From an archaeon RBG_16_50_20 (lineage in GTDB: Archaea; Thermoproteota; Bathyarchaeia; 40CM-2-53-6): DNA of 15,559 nucleotides. The stretch lies in assembly GCA_001768965.1 (NCBI GenBank), contig MEMY01000071.1, positions 2,500 to 18,058 of the forward strand, in the 5' to 3' direction. Positions 14,006 to 15,559 of the stretch are shown in pieces. Within the stretch, counting starts at the first letter, position 1, and each line of letters begins with the position of its first letter. The translations under genes were made by a program, and so were the position numbers. The notes below the pieces were generated by a model. The model saw nothing but the letters and a program-made list of their open reading frames with translations, ran no database searches and had not been told where the DNA came from.

Positions 14006-14022
14006 TCCGGCCCGCGGGACCA

Positions 14023-15162
14023 CTAACGTAACTTGGATAGATCAGAACTGATTTTCCTGACGTCAAAATCCCACCCCTTCTGATCCTTGAAGAGTTCAGG
14101 CAGAATTGTCTGGACTTCTCCACCCGCAACGCTGAGCCTGACTGTAGAGTAGGATTGCAGGACTCTCGCTCTGGCCAATTCTGAGAAGAAGTCGAACATG
14201 TTCCGGAGTTGGCTTTGAGGAACGTATGTCCTGATCAGTAGCGCATTGCTCTTGAGAATTTTCGCAACGCCCTGCACAAAGAACAGGTCCCTCAACAGTG
14301 AAAAGAACTGGTTCATCGCAAGCTTGTTTGCAAAAACCAACATGACTTCATGGTTTGCTGAGACATCGTGCGGGTAGGGAGTGATGTCGAAACCGAACTG
14401 CTCTACGATTCCAGATGGCACGAGCTTCTTGTCAAAGTGATATTTGACCCCTTGCAGGGATATGCCCAGGACAGGGGCCATGTCAGCGAAAGTCGAGCGG
14501 GCATTTCTTTGAAGTTCCCTGACGATCAGCAGATCTCTCCTGTCAACCATAGTTTGGTAGTCATGTGGGTCTTCGATCGTCCTTGTGGGCTTGTGTCGCC
14601 TGAGGGCTGAGAGCCATCTGTTCCATTCGAATTTCCATTCCTTTGCGGTGGCGTTATAGTAAGAGAAATTTGGAAAGTTGGGATAGAAGTCTCCAGTGGG
14701 AATTATTCGCTGTTGTGTTACTAGCCTAATCTGGGGGAGGCGTCGCAGATATTTCCGAAATTCATTCACAAACTTGGCTGGGACTGCGTGCGTTGAGTGG
14801 TGTGTGAAGGGTGCTTCACATCTGGATATTGATTGCCACCAGCCGGGGATCTTGAGAGCTTTTGTGACTTTGTCCTCGCGTCCCGGTTTGGCTGCAACTT
14901 GAACTGTGAGCTGGACCATGCCAAGTTTTGATTTCTTAGGGACCAGATACGCAACCCGCCCGGTCTCAGACTCCAACTTCCCAACGCGATGATACACCGA
15001 TGTGAAAGGTATCCCCGTTTTACGGGAAACTTCGAGCAGATTCCTAGGGCCAAACTTCCACATTGCCGAAAGTATCTTGATATTTGTCCCGTCTAGCCGC
15101 TTCATGAGGTCCCTGAGTTCGCTGTGCCAATCTGCTAGACGCACTTTTTCTGCTCGAAGCAT
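14023..15162 (-). CDS. Double-HTH (Lrp/AsnC-like) transcriptional regulator
   Basis: A 379-residue protein with two winged-helix modules. The first is at about 25-65 (NIKILSAMWKFGPRNLLEVS, then TGIPFTSVYHRVGKLE). The second is at about 205-245 (RRDLLIVRELQRNAR, STFADMAPVLGISLQGVKYHF). Each is followed by about 120 residues of alpha/beta character that could be a ligand or dimer domain, so the protein looks like an internal duplication of one HTH-plus-sensor unit. This architecture occurs in TACK archaea with no known ligand. The ATG start at 15162 overlaps a perfect 10-bp inverted repeat, suggesting it represses itself. The stop TAG at 14023-14025 directly abuts the CCA of the convergent tRNA-Tyr. 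Confidence 0.8.
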   Translation of the reverse strand: MLRAEKVRLADWHSELRDLMKRLDGTNIKILSAMWKFGPRNLLEVSRKTGIPFTSVYHRVGKLESETGRVAYLVPKKSKLGMVQLTVQVAAKPGREDKVTKALKIPGWWQSISRCEAPFTHHSTHAVPAKFVNEFRKYLRRLPQIRLVTQQRIIPTGDFYPNFPNFSYYNATAKEWKFEWNRWLSALRRHKPTRTIEDPHDYQTMVDRRDLLIVRELQRNARSTFADMAPVLGISLQGVKYHFDKKLVPSGIVEQFGFDITPYPHDVSANHEVMLVFANKLAMNQFFSLLRDLFFVQGVAKILKSNALLIRTYVPQSQLRNMFDFFSELARARVLQSYSTVRLSVAGGEVQTILPELFKDQKGWDFDVRKISSDLSKLR

Positions 15163-15190
15163 TCTTCAGGCCTTTTTCACCCTGAAGAAT
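15161..15190. promoter_or_regulatory. 10-bp perfect inverted repeat, likely autoregulatory operator
   Basis: ATTCTTCAGG (15161-15170) and CCTGAAGAAT (15181-15190) are exact reverse complements with a 10-bp spacer, so matching half-site positions are 20 bp (about two helical turns) apart. They cover the predicted transcription start (about 15175) and the ATG of the double-HTH regulator. Confidence 0.6.
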
Positions 15191-15197
15191 GGTTCAA

Positions 15198-15204
15198 GTA
15201 TAAA
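15198..15204 (-). promoter_or_regulatory. TATA box of the double-HTH regulator
   Basis: TTTATAC on the minus strand is centred 39 bp before the ATG. It is the best-matching archaeal TATA box in the window, and the inverted repeat lies directly downstream of it. Confidence 0.6.
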
Positions 15205-15235
15205 GTATCGTCCAACAAATTCCGCGGTCGAGATT

Positions 15236-15250
15236 AGAAAAACAAAAGAG
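15236..15250 (-). terminator. Oligo-T terminator after the methyltransferase gene
   Basis: The minus strand reads CTCTTTTGTTTTTCT shortly after the stop at 15258. T-runs like this end archaeal transcripts without a stem. It separates this gene from the downstream regulator's own promoter. Confidence 0.5.
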
Positions 15251-15257
15251 CGAAGCC

Positions 15258-15559
15258 TCATTTCGTTACTTTCGAAACTTTGTAGAGCAATAATCTTCGT
15301 GGAACGGCGCCCTTTACGAGCAACTCTTTTTCTGTTTTCCAATCCGGCAGGCCGTAGTCTAATGAAATGACTCGCGCGCCCGATCTGAGCTCGCGCCACA
15401 ATTTGGGAGCAAGTTTCGCGTTGACGGAATCCGAAAGGTAGATCGCGATTACGTTAGCGGATGATAAGTCGGCTTTCATGAAATCAGCTTGGATGATTTC
15501 CGCCTTGACTCCGGTTGATTCTAGGCGTTCTCTGATTCTTGCAACGCGTTGGGGGTCAA
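15258..15559 (-). CDS. SAM-dependent class I methyltransferase, C-terminal part (cut by window edge)
   Basis: The last 99 or so residues of a protein whose start lies beyond 15559. The first visible residues, DPQRVARIRERLESTGVKA, match the end of motif II of Rossmann-fold methyltransferases, where an acidic residue binds the SAM ribose. Next come IIQADFMKADLSSANVIAIYLSD (motif III/IV region), a helix NAKLAPKLWRELRSGARVIS and LDYGLPDWK (motif V/VI region). The DF..DLS.A.V...YL pattern is that of the small protein-lysine methyltransferases related to the FAM173/ATPSCKMT group, a tentative call. An internal ATG at 15479 is not the true start because conserved sequence continues upstream of it. 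Confidence 0.8.
   Translation of the reverse strand, partial: DPQRVARIRERLESTGVKAEIIQADFMKADLSSANVIAIYLSDSVNAKLAPKLWRELRSGARVISLDYGLPDWKTEKELLVKGAVPRRLLLYKVSKVTK

Larger units (their letters stand above)
13819..14022 (+). tRNA. tRNA-Tyr(GTA): tRNA-Tyr(GTA) with four introns in five exons, CCA encoded
   Basis: The acceptor stem CCCGCGG (13819-13825) pairs perfectly with CCGCGGG (14012-14018), then A73 and CCA (14020-14022). The D arm is GCTC / AGCCTGGTA / GAGC (13828-13844). After removing four introns, the anticodon stem is TCCG + G with CCGGA (13935-13939), and the loop is CTGTAG + A with anticodon GTA at 13881-13883. The variable loop is GTGTC, the T stem GCTGG (13945-13949) with CCGGC (14007-14011), and the T loop TTCAAA + T. 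C1-G72, A73 and G34 are archaeal tRNA-Tyr identity features, and the arms resemble Methanocaldococcus tRNA-Tyr as I recall it. Exons are 31, 7, 16, 6 and 14 nt, giving 74 nt plus CCA. All stems are complete only in this splice solution. Confidence 0.93.

Noticed and set aside
13819..14022. Split (trans-spliced) tRNA half genes
   Set aside because: All five exons lie in order on one strand with complete BHB pairs in cis, so ordinary introns explain the locus.
1..15559. CRISPR array, insertion sequence or prophage
   Set aside because: No regularly spaced repeats, transposase, integrase or phage-like genes are visible; the gene content is ordinary chromosomal.

Overview
The window looks like a piece of an archaeal chromosome, most likely from the TACK side (Nitrososphaerota or Bathyarchaeia-like; this placement is inference). 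Several things support this: tRNA genes interrupted by bulge-helix-bulge (BHB) introns, a tRNA-splicing endonuclease family protein, A/T boxes 30-45 bp upstream of starts, an HTH-phosphoribosyltransferase fusion, Lrp-like double-HTH regulators, and zinc-ribbon membrane proteins. Many genes appear to start with TTG. Gene density is high. Neighbouring genes often converge with only 6-20 bp between stops or overlap by 4 bp, and no gap exceeds about 215 bp.

Layout. 93-4300: an ACSF2/FadD-like acyl-CoA synthetase, a two-helix membrane protein, an unrecognised protein with a faint KaiC-like look, a tiny membrane protein and a secreted protein. 4409-6007: citrate synthase followed 15 bp later by a two-CBS-domain protein, a likely operon. 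6004-8530: histidyl-tRNA synthetase (minus), a zinc-ribbon membrane protein (plus), and an EndA-family splicing endonuclease subunit that has lost its catalytic His (minus). 8660-11004: MtnA-type isomerase (plus), HTH-PRTase (minus) and a dCTP deaminase/dUTPase-fold protein (minus). 11137-11249: tRNA-Arg(TCG). 11377-13685: a second zinc-ribbon membrane protein, a frameshifted MFS transporter and a YbgC-type thioesterase. 13819-14022: tRNA-Tyr(GTA). 14023-15559: a double-HTH regulator and the C-terminal end of a SAM-dependent methyltransferase.

The main discovery is in the RNA genes. The region 13819-14022 reads as nonsense until four separate BHB introns are removed (positions 30/31, 37/38, 53/54 and 59/60). 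The result is a textbook 74-nt tRNA-Tyr with C1-G72, A73 and an encoded CCA. The gene is split into five exons, including micro-exons of 7 nt (holding the anticodon) and 6 nt (T loop). tRNA-Arg(TCG) has two introns (29/30 and 37/38). All six introns fit the 3-nt bulge / 4-bp helix / 3-nt bulge geometry with symmetric cleavage; one central helix contains a T-T mismatch. The pairing pattern predicts that the upstream intron of each pair must leave first. The same window encodes an EndA-family protein lacking the catalytic His, as expected for the structural subunit of a heterotetrameric (alpha-beta)2 endonuclease, the type known to accept non-canonical introns. Protein genes and introns thus tell one consistent story about relaxed tRNA splicing.
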